A DNA stretch of 64,000 nucleotides from Burkholderia arboris (GTDB taxonomy: Bacteria; Pseudomonadota; Gammaproteobacteria; Burkholderiales; Burkholderiaceae), in NCBI RefSeq assembly GCF_902499125.1, contig NZ_CABVPX010000003.1, positions 186,001-250,000 on the forward strand, read 5' to 3'. Of the stretch, positions 9,549-20,672 are shown piece after piece (positions within the stretch are counted from its first letter, which is position 1; every line of letters starts with the position of its first letter). The notes below the pieces were generated by a model. That model was not told the origin of the DNA, did not search any database, and saw only the letters and a list, made by a program, of their open reading frames with translations. Position numbers and translations under genes: made by a program.

Positions 9549-9569
9549 AATATCAGGCTACCTGATATT
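9549..9569. promoter_or_regulatory. Perfect MarR-type operator in the ech promoter
   Basis: Two perfect 9-bp arms (AATATCAGG and CCTGATATT) flank a 3-base centre, about 70 bases before the ech start. Read leftward, TTGCAA and TTAAAT are spaced 17 bases apart and the operator core fills the space between them, the classical position for repression by a MarR protein whose ligand relieves binding. A shorter copy occurs at 5149. That the neighbouring MarR protein binds here, and that a hydroxycinnamoyl-CoA is the inducer, follows from known FerR/HcaR-type systems and is not shown directly. Confidence 0.7.
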
Positions 9570-9694
9570 GCAAGCGGCACGAGTGGCGGTGTAAACCCGG
9601 AGCGGAAAGCGGCGGAAATGGGGAAAGAAGTCGCGACCGGCACTGGCCGCGGAAGCGGGCCGGACGGCCCGCGCCGGGAAACTTCAGGAAGCGA

Positions 9695-10198
9695 TCAGCC
9701 GCGCAGGTTGCGCGCGAACAGTTCGAGGGCGCGCTGCACGTGCGCGGCATCGTCGGCGGAGAGGTCGCCGAGCATCCGCGTCTCGAGCGGACGCAGCACG
9801 GTTTCGCATTCGCGCAGCATCGCCGCGCCTGCGTCGGTCAGCGTGAGCAGGATGATGCGGCCGTGCGACGGGTCGGCTTCGCGCGTGACGAAGCCGCGCG
9901 CGGCCATCACGCTCATCACTTCGTTCGCCGATTGCGGCGTGATGAGCGAGCGCTCGGCCAGTTGCGCGTTCGACGACGTGCCGCGCGCCTCGAGCACCGA
10001 CAGCGCCGTGTATTGCGCGAGCGTGATGCCGAGCGGCGCGAGCGCGTCGGTCATGTGGCGACGCAGCAGCCGGTCGAGGCCGCCGATCACGTAGGTCATG
10101 CGCTGCGGCACGCGCGCCTTCGGCTTGTCGCCCGTCACGCGGGTAGTGTTCGTCGCGGCGTGCTTCGGGTTCGCGGGCTTGGTCGGGGTGGAGCTCAT
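9695..10198 (-). CDS. MarR family regulator of hydroxycinnamate catabolism
   Basis: A 167-residue winged-helix regulator. It has a MarR core of about 140 residues (LDRLLRRHMTDALAPLGITLAQYTALSVLEARG, then a recognition helix around LITPQSANEVMSVMAARGFV and the wing READPSHGRIILLTLTDAG), preceded by a basic N-terminal tail of about 25 residues. It lies upstream of, and in the same orientation as, the ferulate genes. MarR proteins in this setting (FerR, HcaR, CouR) repress until a hydroxycinnamoyl-CoA binds. The palindromes at 9549 and 5149 are its likely operators. Confidence 0.9.
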   Translation of the reverse strand: MSSTPTKPANPKHAATNTTRVTGDKPKARVPQRMTYVIGGLDRLLRRHMTDALAPLGITLAQYTALSVLEARGTSSNAQLAERSLITPQSANEVMSVMAARGFVTREADPSHGRIILLTLTDAGAAMLRECETVLRPLETRMLGDLSADDAAHVQRALELFARNLRG

Positions 10199-10377
10199 GG
10201 CGCGGGCAGGATGGGATTGCGGGCCATCTTACCAGCAGGTCGAGGGACGAACGGGGTGTTCCGGCAGCCGGACGGCGCCGGTGCCGCTCACGCATCCGCA
10301 GTGGACTGCGGACCTGAGCGCACAGTGCGCAGCGTCAGCGGCATCCCATGAACGGGATCCCTTGCGTGAATCCGCGA

Positions 10378-11280
10378 TCAGCCGCGCGGCGTGCCGGCGA
10401 ACCGCGCGGTCGGCAACCCTGCGTAGCGCGTCCGGGCGACGAACACGCCGCCGGCACCGGCATCGCTCGCAAGCGCATCGTCGCTCAACCCGACCCGCGC
10501 ACTCGTCACGTACAACCGGCCTTCGCCGTCGAGCGCCACGCAGCTCGGCTGTGCGGTCGGCACGGCCACACGATCCGTCTCGACGCCGTCCGGCCCGTAG
10601 CGCACCACGCGCCGGCCGCCCCACTGCGCGTTCCACAGCCCGCCGTCGCAGTCCATCGTGGCGCCGTCCGGGTCGCCGTCCGCATCGGTCAACCGCGCGA
10701 ACGGCCGCACGTTGGCCACGTCGCCGCCCGCGCGGTAATCGCACACGAAAATCTCGCGCACGAGCGAATCGCAGAAAGTCATCTTCGCCCCGTCCGGCGA
10801 GAACGCGATGCTGTTCGCGATCGCCGCCGGCGGCAACGCGAGCCGTTCGAGCGTCAGGTCGGCGTTGAGCCGGTAGAACCCGCCGACCGCGCGCGGCGGC
10901 TCGGCGCCTTCGTCCTTCATCCCGAACACGAACGCGCCGGACGGATCGCAGCGCCCGTCGTTCAGGCGCGTCGGCAGATCAGGCTCGACGTCGACGATCC
11001 GCGTGAACGCGCCGCTGCGCAGGTCGAAGAACGCGAGATGGGTCGCGAGCCCGACGAGCAGCACATCGGGATCGTCGGTCAGCGCGAAGCACGCGAGCCG
11101 CTCGGGCATCGCCCACGGTGTCAGGCCGGAACCGTCCGCGCGGCAGCGCCACAGTTGCGCGCCTTCGATGTCCACCCAGTACAGCGCGTGTGCCCTGTCG
11201 CACCACGTCGCGCCCTCGCCGAGCGTGTTGCGGCTGTCGGCCAGCAGCGTCGCCGACGCGGCCGGATGAGTCTGTTGCAT
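10378..11280 (-). CDS. SMP-30/gluconolactonase family sugar lactonase (probable L-arabinolactonase)
   Basis: A 300-residue six-bladed beta-propeller lactonase. Metal-ligand motifs of the SMP-30 family are present: the Glu of LGEGATW near residue 20, the Asn in RLNDGRCDPSG near residue 100, and the Asp of IAFSPDG. The ATG at 11280 is favoured by a GGGAGA ribosome site 7 bases upstream; a longer frame to 11307 lacks one. As the last gene of the arabinose operon it would open L-arabino-gamma-lactone to L-arabonate. The substrate assignment rests on the neighbouring dehydrogenase and dehydratases. Confidence 0.88.
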   Translation of the reverse strand: MQQTHPAASATLLADSRNTLGEGATWCDRAHALYWVDIEGAQLWRCRADGSGLTPWAMPERLACFALTDDPDVLLVGLATHLAFFDLRSGAFTRIVDVEPDLPTRLNDGRCDPSGAFVFGMKDEGAEPPRAVGGFYRLNADLTLERLALPPAAIANSIAFSPDGAKMTFCDSLVREIFVCDYRAGGDVANVRPFARLTDADGDPDGATMDCDGGLWNAQWGGRRVVRYGPDGVETDRVAVPTAQPSCVALDGEGRLYVTSARVGLSDDALASDAGAGGVFVARTRYAGLPTARFAGTPRG

Positions 11281-11331
11281 GCCGTCTCCCGATATCTGAT
11301 CTGTCACGTTCGCGGGCGGCCGCGCTGCCGG

Positions 11332-12351
11332 TCAGATCTTCATCGCGCGCCGCTGGTTGCGACGATACTGGTCGAACAGCACCGCGAGCAACAGAATTCC
11401 GCCGCGTATCAGATATTGGTAAAAGGTCGGCACGTTCAGCAGGCTCATCGCGTCCTGCACCGCCCCCATGATCAGCACGCCGACCAGCACGCCGGAGATC
11501 GTCGCGACGCCGCCCGTCAGCGACACGCCGCCGAGCACGCATGCGGAGATCACGCCGAGTTCGAGGCCGACCGACGTCTTCGGATCGCCAAGGCTCATCC
11601 GCGACGCGAGCATCACGCCCGCGAAGCCCGTCACGAGCCCCTGCAGCACGAACACGGCGATCTTGATGCGCATCACCGGCAGCCCCGCGAGCAGCGCGGC
11701 CTCGCCGTTGCCGCCGACGGCCAGCACGTTCTTGCCGAACACCGTCTTGCGCAACAGGAAGCCGAACACGACGAAGCCGACGATGTTGCTCCAGATCGGA
11801 TAGGAGATGCCGAGGAACGAACCCGACCCGAGTTCGAAGAAGCGCTCCTCGGAGATCATCACCGCATCGCCGTTCGACGTGATGAACGCGAGCCCGCGCA
11901 CGACTTCCATCATCGCGAGCGTGACGATCAGCGAATTGATCCGGTAGCGCGCGATCAGCACGCCGTTCACGAGCCCGACCGCGCCGCCCGCGAGCACGCC
12001 GGCCGCGGTGCCGAACAGCACGCTGTGCGTCGCCGTGATCAGCGTCGACGCGACGACACCCGAGAACGCGACGATCGACGCGACCGACAGGTCGACCTCG
12101 CCGAGCGCGAGCACGAACATCATCGTCACCGCGATCGAGCCGATCAGCGTGACCGACAGCAGCAGTCCCTGGATGTTGCGCGGCGTGAGGAAGTCCGGCA
12201 CCGTCAGCGACAGCGTCGCGAACAGCACGACAAACACCATCACGATGCCGGAGCGGTTGATCAGTTGCCACACGCCGCTGCGCGCGCGTGCGGGCACGGC
12301 GGCGGCATCGGGGGACGGGGTAGTACGTTGGGGTTGCATGGCCTGGCTCAT
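11332..12351 (-). CDS. araH: L-Arabinose ABC transporter permease (AraH-like)
   Basis: A 339-residue inner-membrane permease of the ribose/xylose/arabinose (CUT2, RbsC-like) family, with about 8-10 hydrophobic helices. It has the family segment ALGEVDLSVASIVAFSGVV and, near the C-terminus, ACVLGGVSLTGGVATISGVLVGVLI. The ATG at 12351 follows GGAAAG; the frame remains open upstream but only inside the ATPase gene in another frame. It pairs with the ATPase 32 bases upstream and the periplasmic protein whose sequence resembles E. coli AraF. The last residues are strongly basic. Confidence 0.92.
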   Translation of the reverse strand: MSQAMQPQRTTPSPDAAAVPARARSGVWQLINRSGIVMVFVVLFATLSLTVPDFLTPRNIQGLLLSVTLIGSIAVTMMFVLALGEVDLSVASIVAFSGVVASTLITATHSVLFGTAAGVLAGGAVGLVNGVLIARYRINSLIVTLAMMEVVRGLAFITSNGDAVMISEERFFELGSGSFLGISYPIWSNIVGFVVFGFLLRKTVFGKNVLAVGGNGEAALLAGLPVMRIKIAVFVLQGLVTGFAGVMLASRMSLGDPKTSVGLELGVISACVLGGVSLTGGVATISGVLVGVLIMGAVQDAMSLLNVPTFYQYLIRGGILLLAVLFDQYRRNQRRAMKI

Positions 12352-12383
12352 GTCGTATGCTTTCCGGTTGTTGCAGCACGCCG

Positions 12384-13931
12384 CTAGCGCGGCAGCGCGA
12401 GCTTGATCAGCGCATCGGGCGTCGCGTGCGCCTTCGCGACCTCGCCCGCGATCCGTCCTTCCTTCATCACGACGATGCGATCCGACACGCCGATCACCTC
12501 GGCCAGATCGCTCGACACGAGAATCACCGTGCGGCCCGCTTCCGCGAGTTCGTAGAACAGGTTGTAGATTTCCGCGCGCGCGCCGACGTCGATGCCGCGC
12601 GTCGGCTCGTCCATCAGGAACACGTCGATGCGCTCGGCCAGCCAGCGCGCGAGCACGACCTTCTGCTGGTTGCCACCGGACAGCGCGCCGATCGGCGTAT
12701 CGCCGTCGCGGGTCTTGATCGCGAGCCGCTCGATGTAGCGTTGCGCGAGTTCGCGTTCGCGTCGCCCGTCGAGCAGCATGCGCGCCGGGCTGAAATGGCG
12801 GCGCGCGCTGATGTTCAGGTTGTCGGCCACCGACGCAATCGCGACGATGCCTTCCTGCTTGCGGTCTTCCGGGCACAGCGCGATGCCGGCGCGCACCGCG
12901 TCGCGCGGGCTTCCGAATGCGACGCGCTTTCCGCTCAGCTCGACGTGCCCCGCACTCGGGCGCACCGCGCCGTACAGCAGCTTCATCAGCTCGGAGCGGC
13001 CCGCGCCGACGAGCCCGAAGAAGCCGACGATCTCGCCACGCCGCGCGGTGAACGACACGGGCTCGGCCAGCCCGGGCCCGGCCAGCCCCTTCGCCTCGAT
13101 CAGCACGTCGCCGGCCGTGCGCGGCCGGTAGCCGTATACGTCTGCGATCGAGCGGCCGACCATGCAGCCGATCAGCCGGTCGCGATCGAGACCGGTCGCG
13201 GAATCGAACGTGTCGATGCGCCGGCCGTCGCGGAACACGGTCACGCGGTCGCACAGTTCATAGACCTCTTCCATCCGGTGCGTGACGTAGATGATCGCGC
13301 GGCCTTCCGCGCGCAGCGCACGGATGATCCGGAACAGCTGCGTCGTTTCGCGCGCCGACAGCGAACTCGTCGGTTCGTCGAACGCGATCACGCGCGCGTC
13401 GCGCATCAACGCCTTGCCGATCTCGATCATCTGGCGCTGACCGATCGACAGGTACTTCACCGGAATGCCCGGATCGATGTGCTCGCCGAGCCGCTCCAGC
13501 GCATCGAGTGCGCGCGCGGCGAGCGTGCGCTCGTCGACCACGCCGAGCCGGCTCGGCAGTTGCCCGAGCATCAGGTTCTCCGCGACCGTCAGCTCGGGCA
13601 CCAGATGCAGCTCCTGGTAGATGATCGCGATGCCGGCCTCGAGCGCCGCGCGTGTCGACGCGAAGCGCTGCACGGCGCCGTTCAGCGTCAACGTGCCGGC
13701 CTGCGGCTGGTTCACGCCGGACAGCACCTTCAGCAGCGTCGATTTGCCCGCGCCGTTTTCGCCCATCAGTCCGTGCACTTCACCCGCGCGCACCGACAGC
13801 GACACGCCATCGAGCGCACGCACGCCCGGGAACGTCACCGTGATGCCGTCGAGCGCGAGCAGCGGGCCGCCCGGCGGCGTAGCCGTCTCGGCGTCGCTGC
13901 CGGACACGGCCGTCATCATCTGCATCGTCAT
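12384..13931 (-). CDS. araG: L-Arabinose ABC transporter ATP-binding protein (AraG-like)
   Basis: A 515-residue double ATPase of the CUT2 family. The first domain has Walker [10 protein letters not shown], the variant signature [15 protein letters not shown] and Walker [13 protein letters not shown]. The second has [15 protein letters not shown] and [12 protein letters not shown]; its Walker A position is degenerate ([11 protein letters not shown]), as is normal for this family. Of the closely spaced ATGs at the N-terminus, 13931 is chosen because GAGAAGG lies just before it. It energises import with the adjacent permease and binding protein. Confidence 0.93.
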   Translation of the reverse strand: MTMQMMTAVSGSDAETATPPGGPLLALDGITVTFPGVRALDGVSLSVRAGEVHGLMGENGAGKSTLLKVLSGVNQPQAGTLTLNGAVQRFASTRAALEAGIAIIYQELHLVPELTVAENLMLGQLPSRLGVVDERTLAARALDALERLGEHIDPGIPVKYLSIGQRQMIEIGKALMRDARVIAFDEPTSSLSARETTQLFRIIRALRAEGRAIIYVTHRMEEVYELCDRVTVFRDGRRIDTFDSATGLDRDRLIGCMVGRSIADVYGYRPRTAGDVLIEAKGLAGPGLAEPVSFTARRGEIVGFFGLVGAGRSELMKLLYGAVRPSAGHVELSGKRVAFGSPRDAVRAGIALCPEDRKQEGIVAIASVADNLNISARRHFSPARMLLDGRRERELAQRYIERLAIKTRDGDTPIGALSGGNQQKVVLARWLAERIDVFLMDEPTRGIDVGARAEIYNLFYELAEAGRTVILVSSDLAEVIGVSDRIVVMKEGRIAGEVAKAHATPDALIKLALPR

Positions 13932-13951
13932 CGCCTTCTCGCCTCGCACGC

Positions 13952-14965
13952 TCAGATGCCGAGCTCGGTACGCACGGCCTGCCAGTTCGCGCGCGTCATC
14001 AGCTTGCCGCTCGTCTGCGTGTCGGCCGGCGGCGTCTTGCCGTTGCGGATCCAGTCGACGAGGTTCTGCGTGCTGTCCTTGCCGTGGTTCGTCGAGCTGA
14101 CCGCGATCGTCCCGTAGAAGCCGGTCGGCTCCTTCTTCTGGAATTCGGCGAACGCCTCGCCCGCGCCGTTGATACCGACGCCGATCACGTCGGCCGACGG
14201 GATGTGCAGTTGCTCGGTCGCACGCACCGCACCGAGTACGGTCTCCTCGTTCAGCGCGTAGACGACCCATTTCTTCACGTTCGGATGGCGCGCGAGCACG
14301 GGCGCGGCCGCGCTGAAACCGCCTTCGTCGTCGGTCGTCTTCTGCGGCGCGTCGAAGATGTTCTCCTTGCGGAAGCCGTTCGCGAGCAGCGCCTGCGTCG
14401 CGCCGTCGGTGCGCAGCTTGGCGGTCGGCAGCTCGTAGTTCGTGACCCGCAGCGCGCCGACTTCCTCGGGCTTCCAGCCGCGCCGCTTCATCTCGTCGGC
14501 GATCGCCTGGCCGACCTGGTTGCCGATCTTGGTCGCCGACATCCCGAGGTGCGGCACGTTCGTCAGCGGCTTGCCGGTCGAATCGACGAGCTGGTCGTCG
14601 ACCGTCACGAACTTCATGTTGTAGCGCTTCGCGCGCGCGGCGATCGCCGGGCCGAGGCGCACGTCGGGCGCGCAGATCACGAAGCCCTGCGCGCCCTGCG
14701 AACCGAGGTTGTCGATCGCGGCCAGCACCTTCTCGCCGTCCGGCGTGCCGATCTTCACGACCGAGAAATTCTCCTTCTGGCCAAGCGCGGACGCCGCGTT
14801 CTGCTCGTTGATGAACCATGCCTGCTCGGGCATCTTCACGAGGAAGCCGATCTTCAGCGGCGCGTCGGCGCGCGCGGTGCCCTGCATGCCGAGCGGCGCG
14901 ATGCAGAGCGCGGCCAGCAGCGCGCGCAACGTATGGCGGCGAATCGTGTGAGTCGTGCGGTTCAT
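13952..14965 (-). CDS. araF: L-Arabinose ABC transporter periplasmic binding protein (AraF-like)
   Basis: A 337-residue periplasmic binding protein of the ribose/arabinose type. It has a signal peptide of about 33 residues ([22 protein letters not shown]), followed by [15 protein letters not shown]. That segment, and later [26 protein letters not shown] and [12 protein letters not shown], closely follow E. coli AraF as I recall it. A canonical AAGGAG lies 8 bases before the ATG. The strong family resemblance is the main evidence that the transporter carries L-arabinose rather than another pentose; related sugars such as D-fucose or D-galactose are often also bound. Confidence 0.93.
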   Translation of the reverse strand: MNRTTHTIRRHTLRALLAALCIAPLGMQGTARADAPLKIGFLVKMPEQAWFINEQNAASALGQKENFSVVKIGTPDGEKVLAAIDNLGSQGAQGFVICAPDVRLGPAIAARAKRYNMKFVTVDDQLVDSTGKPLTNVPHLGMSATKIGNQVGQAIADEMKRRGWKPEEVGALRVTNYELPTAKLRTDGATQALLANGFRKENIFDAPQKTTDDEGGFSAAAPVLARHPNVKKWVVYALNEETVLGAVRATEQLHIPSADVIGVGINGAGEAFAEFQKKEPTGFYGTIAVSSTNHGKDSTQNLVDWIRNGKTPPADTQTSGKLMTRANWQAVRTELGI

Positions 14966-15051
14966 GCGGTGTCTCCTTTATGTCGGCTTGTGCCGTGACG
15001 TGGTGTGCCGGAAAGATTCGTCGTGCGCGCTTCGTGCCGAAGCGCGCACGT

Positions 15052-16936
<1,885 letters not shown>

Positions 16937-17050
16937 GGTTCGCGTCCTGCTTCGGCCCCGGTCACGGCCGGCCGTCATGCGTTCACGGTTTCACGTCGTG
17001 CGGGCCGGGCGCCCGCGACCGGCTGCGGCGCACCTCGCGCCGCGCGCCGC

Positions 17051-18802
17051 TCAATGCGAATGGCTCGGCACGTCCGCGCCGCGCGTGCCGACCAGGAAGT
17101 CGAGGTCGCACCCCTCGTCGGCCTGCAGCACGTGATCGATGTACAGCCGCGCGTAACCGCCCTTGCCGATCTGGCCGGCCACCCCCGGTGCCGCGGCCGG
17201 ATCGACGTCCGACAGGCGGCGCTGCAGTTCGTCTTCCGTAATGTCGAGATGCAGCGTGCCGGCCTCGCAGTCGAGTTCGATCCAGTCGCCGTTGCGTACG
17301 GCCGCGAGCGGGCCGCCGGCAGCGGCCTCGGGCGCGACGTGCAGCACGACCGTGCCGTACGCGGTGCCGCTCATCCGCGCATCCGAAATCCGCACCATGT
17401 CCTTCACGCCCTGGCGCAACAGCTTCGGCGGCAGCCCCATGTTGCCGACCTCGGCCATGCCCGGATAGCCGCGCGGCCCGCAGTTCTTCAGCACGAGCAC
17501 CGAGCTGGCGTCGACCTCGAGCGCCTCGTCGTTGATCGTCGCCTTGTAGTGGTCGAGGTTCTCGAACACGACCGCGCGGCCGCGATGCTTGAGCAGTTCG
17601 GGGCTCGCCGCCGACGGTTTCAGCACCGCGCCGCGCGGCGCGAGGTTGCCGCGCAGGATGCAGATGCCGCCATCCGCGATCAGCGGCCGGTCGAGCGGGC
17701 GGATCACCTCGTCGTCGTAGTTCGGCGCTTCGCGCACGTTGTCCCACAGCGACTTGCCGTTCACCGTCGGCGCCGCCGGGTGCGGCAGCAGCCCACCTTC
17801 GCCGAGGCGGCGCAGCACGGCCGGCAGCCCGCCCGCGTAATAGAACTCTTCCATCAGGAAGCGCCCCGACGGCATCAGGTCGACGATCGTCGGGGTCGCG
17901 CGGCCGATCCGCATCCAGTCTTCCAGTTCGAGCGGCACGCCGATGCGGCCCGCAATCGCCTTCAGGTGGATCACCGCATTCGTCGACCCGCCGATCGCCG
18001 CATTCGTGCGGATCGCGTTCTCGAACGCCGCGCGCGTCAGGATCTTCGACAGCACGAGCCCGTCGAGCGCCATCTCGACGATGCGGATGCCCGACATGTG
18101 CGCGAGCACGTAGCGACGCGAATCGACGGCCGGAATCGCCGCGTTGTGCGGCAGCGCGACGCCGAGCGCCTCGGCCATGCACGCCATCGTCGACGCGGTG
18201 CCCATCGTGTTGCAGGTGCCGGCCGAGCGCGACATCCCGGCTTCGGCCGACAGGAAGTGATGAAGATCGATCTCGCCGGCCTTCAGCGCTTCGTGCAGCT
18301 GCCACACGGCCGTGCCCGACCCGATGTTCTTGCCTTCCAGCTTGCCGTTCAGCATCGGGCCGCCCGACACGACGATCGCCGGCACGTCGCAGCTCGCCGC
18401 CCCCATCAGCAGCGCAGGCGTCGTCTTGTCACAGCCGGCGAGCAGCACGACGGCGTCGATCGGGTTGCCGCGGATCGCTTCCTCGACGTCCATCGACGCG
18501 AGGTTGCGCGTGAGCATCGCCGACGGCCGCAGGTTCGATTCGCCGTTCGAGAACACCGGGAATTCGACCGGGAAGCCGCCCGCCTCGGAGATCCCGCGCT
18601 TCACGTGCTCGGCGAGCTTGCGGAAGTGCGCATTGCATGGCGTCAGTTCGGACCACGTGTTGCAGACGCCGATGATCGGCCGGCCGTCGAACGCGTGATC
18701 GGGGATGCCCTGGTTCTTCATCCAGCTCCGGTACATGAAGCCGTTCTTGTCGTTCGTGCCGAACCATTGGGCGGAGCGCAGCCTCGGTTTTGTTGCCGAC
18801 AT
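17051..18802 (-). CDS. L-Arabonate dehydratase (IlvD/Edd family)
   Basis: A 583-residue iron-sulphur dehydratase, the usual length of sugar-acid members of the IlvD/Edd family. Conserved cluster-binding cysteines are visible in GVCNTWSELTPCN, LLAGCDKTTPALLMGA and SAGTCNTMGTASTM. A C-terminal ARMSGTAYGTVVLHVAPE segment is typical of this family's active site. Upstream bases carry no other gene, so it is the promoter-proximal gene of the arabinose operon and faces a LysR regulator 114 bases away. Substrate L-arabonate follows from the complete pathway around it; D-xylonate or fuconate activity cannot be excluded. Confidence 0.92.
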   Translation of the reverse strand: MSATKPRLRSAQWFGTNDKNGFMYRSWMKNQGIPDHAFDGRPIIGVCNTWSELTPCNAHFRKLAEHVKRGISEAGGFPVEFPVFSNGESNLRPSAMLTRNLASMDVEEAIRGNPIDAVVLLAGCDKTTPALLMGAASCDVPAIVVSGGPMLNGKLEGKNIGSGTAVWQLHEALKAGEIDLHHFLSAEAGMSRSAGTCNTMGTASTMACMAEALGVALPHNAAIPAVDSRRYVLAHMSGIRIVEMALDGLVLSKILTRAAFENAIRTNAAIGGSTNAVIHLKAIAGRIGVPLELEDWMRIGRATPTIVDLMPSGRFLMEEFYYAGGLPAVLRRLGEGGLLPHPAAPTVNGKSLWDNVREAPNYDDEVIRPLDRPLIADGGICILRGNLAPRGAVLKPSAASPELLKHRGRAVVFENLDHYKATINDEALEVDASSVLVLKNCGPRGYPGMAEVGNMGLPPKLLRQGVKDMVRISDARMSGTAYGTVVLHVAPEAAAGGPLAAVRNGDWIELDCEAGTLHLDITEDELQRRLSDVDPAAAPGVAGQIGKGGYARLYIDHVLQADEGCDLDFLVGTRGADVPSHSH

Positions 18803-18881
18803 CGTCTGTCCTCGGGTGACGGGATACCGGCGCAGTCTAGGCAGAATTTTGATAACTGGCTAATGACGTTTTTGGCGATTA

Positions 18882-18903
18882 CGATATCGATTCCGATATC
18901 GAT
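18882..18903. promoter_or_regulatory. Tandem palindromic element between arabonate dehydratase and LysR genes
   Basis: CGATATCGAT occurs twice with a 12-base period, each copy containing the palindrome CGATATCG. The pair lies 13 bases before the LysR start codon and within 114 bases of the divergent dehydratase start. This is a good candidate for the binding site through which the LysR protein controls itself and the arabinose operon. No T-N11-A site was singled out with confidence. Confidence 0.5.
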
Positions 18904-18916
18904 ATAAACCCGTACG

Positions 18917-19867
18917 ATGCCCGAAGCCAGCCCGTGGGGAAACCGTGGCCGCCTGAAGACACGCCAGCTCCTGCTGGTCGTCGCGCTCGCCGACGAAGGC
19001 AGCATCCATCGCGCGGCGGCCGCGCTGAGCATGACGCAGCCGGCCGCGTCGAAGCTGCTGCGCGAACTTGAGGAATCGATCGGCGCGGTGCTGTTCGAGC
19101 GCCTGCCGCGCGGGATGCGGCCGACGCTGTACGGCGACGCGCTGATCCGCCACGCGCGCATGGCGCTCGGCAGTCTCGACCAGGCGCATGAGGAACTGGC
19201 CGCGCTGAAGGCCGGCCATCTCGGCCACGTGGCGGTGGGCGCGATCACGTCGCCGGGGCTGCGGCTCGTGCCGCCGGCCGTTGCCGCGGTGAAGGGCACG
19301 CACGCGGGCCTGCACGTGTCGGTCGAGATCGACACCAGCAACGTGCTGCTCGAACATCTCGCGCAGGAGAAGATCGATATCGTGCTCGGCCGGCTCTCTG
19401 CCGAACACGACAAGCTGCGCCTGCGCTACGAGCCGCTGACCGGCGAGCCGGTGGCCGCCGTCGTGCGAACCGGCCACCCGCTGCTCGCGCAGGTGCCGCT
19501 GTCGCTCGCGGACGTGCAGCGCGCCGCGTGGGTCGTGCCGCCGGCCGGCAGCGTGCTGCGGCATCGTTTCGAGCTCGTGTTCCAGCGTGCGAGCCTCGCG
19601 CCGCCCGCCAACCTCGTCGAAACGGCAGCGCTGCTGTTCATCACGCAACTGCTCGAACAGAGCGACATGATCGCGGTGCTGGCCGAGGACGTCGCGCGCT
19701 ATTACGCGCGGCACGGGATCGTCACGGTGCTGCCGCTGGAGATGGATTGCCGGATGGACGATTTCGGGATCATCACGCGCACCGACCGGCTGCATTCGCC
19801 AGCCGTCGCGGTGATGGCCGATGCAATTCGCGTGGCGGCGCGGGAGGTTTACGGCGTCTCGCTGTGA
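18917..19867 (+). CDS. LysR family regulator of the arabinose operon (GbpR-like)
   Basis: A 316-residue LysR-type regulator. The N-terminal winged helix-turn-helix spans about residues 14-75 (KTRQLLLVVALADEGSIHRAAAALSMTQPAASKLLREL), followed by a linker and the periplasmic-binding-fold effector domain. The N-terminus and the general layout recall GbpR, the regulator of sugar-binding protein genes in Agrobacterium and Azospirillum, which senses arabinose, galactose or fucose. It is transcribed away from the arabinose operon, the standard layout for a LysR protein controlling a neighbour. Confidence 0.9.
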   Translation: MPEASPWGNRGRLKTRQLLLVVALADEGSIHRAAAALSMTQPAASKLLRELEESIGAVLFERLPRGMRPTLYGDALIRHARMALGSLDQAHEELAALKAGHLGHVAVGAITSPGLRLVPPAVAAVKGTHAGLHVSVEIDTSNVLLEHLAQEKIDIVLGRLSAEHDKLRLRYEPLTGEPVAAVVRTGHPLLAQVPLSLADVQRAAWVVPPAGSVLRHRFELVFQRASLAPPANLVETAALLFITQLLEQSDMIAVLAEDVARYYARHGIVTVLPLEMDCRMDDFGIITRTDRLHSPAVAVMADAIRVAAREVYGVSL

Positions 19868-19896
19868 CGACGCTGCGGCGGATCGGTTGCCGGGAT

Positions 19897-19948
19897 GCCC
19901 GTATCGCCCGTATCGCCCGTATCGCCCGTATCGCCCGTATCGCCCGTA
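19897..19948. repeat. Short tandem repeat, 9-bp unit, five full copies
   Basis: The unit GCCCGTATC is repeated five times without mismatch from 19897 to 19941, followed by a partial sixth copy ending GCCCGTA. It lies in the 132-base gap between the convergent LysR and GST genes and codes for nothing. Such arrays are prone to slippage, so copy number may vary among strains. Confidence 0.85.
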
Positions 19949-19999
19949 CGCCCGGCATGCACGCGCGCCGCGTGACGCGCATGCGGCTCCTGCCGCGCG

Positions 20000-20644
20000 T
20001 TACACCCAGGGCGCTGCGAGCCCTTCCGTCTTCAACGCCCGCTGGATCGCCGGGCGCGCAAGCACCCGCTGCAGATAACCGCCGAGTACCGGCCGCTGCC
20101 GTGCCGGTGCGGCAAAGCCGCGCGTCCAGCGGCACAGCATCAGCGCGTACGGATCGAGCACCGTGTAGTGCTCACCAAGCAGCCACGGCCCGCCGCCCGT
20201 TTCCAGCTGATGCTCGAGTTGATCCAGCAGCGTCGCGATCTTTGCCTCCGCATGCGCGTTGACCTGCGCGGCGCCCGACGCATTGCCCGCATCGACCCAG
20301 CGTTCCGGATAGAAATACGCGATCAGCGTCGCCTGCAGCGTGTTGGTGAGCCACATGAGCCACTTGTAGCACTGCGCGCGCGCCGGTGTACCGAGGCCGG
20401 GCGCAAGCCGCTGCTCCGGATGCGTATCGGCGAGATGCAGACAGATCGCGGCGGTTTCGTACAGCACGAGATCGCCGTCGACCAGCACCGGGATGAGTCC
20501 GTTCGGATTCAGCGCGAGATAGTCCGGCGACTTGTGCTGGTCGTGCGTGCGGTCGACATACGCCAGCTCGAACGGCTTGCCGATTTCCTCGAGCACGAAG
20601 TGCGGCGCCATGCTCGCATTGCCGGGGTAGTAGAAAAGCTTCAT
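20000..20644 (-). CDS. Glutathione S-transferase family protein
   Basis: A 214-residue cytosolic GST. The thioredoxin-like N-terminal domain begins MKLFYYPGNASMAPHFVLEEIG. Here the Ser after the first strand is the likely glutathione-activating residue, and LYETAAICLHLAD supplies the glutathione-contact segment. The C-terminal helical domain follows from about residue 90. It lies 28 bases downstream of the OsmC-family gene, so the two may be co-transcribed in thiol or peroxide detoxification. Substrate unknown. Confidence 0.9.
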   Translation of the reverse strand: MKLFYYPGNASMAPHFVLEEIGKPFELAYVDRTHDQHKSPDYLALNPNGLIPVLVDGDLVLYETAAICLHLADTHPEQRLAPGLGTPARAQCYKWLMWLTNTLQATLIAYFYPERWVDAGNASGAAQVNAHAEAKIATLLDQLEHQLETGGGPWLLGEHYTVLDPYALMLCRWTRGFAAPARQRPVLGGYLQRVLARPAIQRALKTEGLAAPWV

Positions 20645-20672
20645 CGTCGATTTCGTTTGGCGGCTGGCGGCG

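Noticed and set aside
19897-19948. Possible CRISPR or regulatory repeat array
   Set aside because: The 9-base units are directly adjacent with no spacers, so it is a simple tandem repeat.
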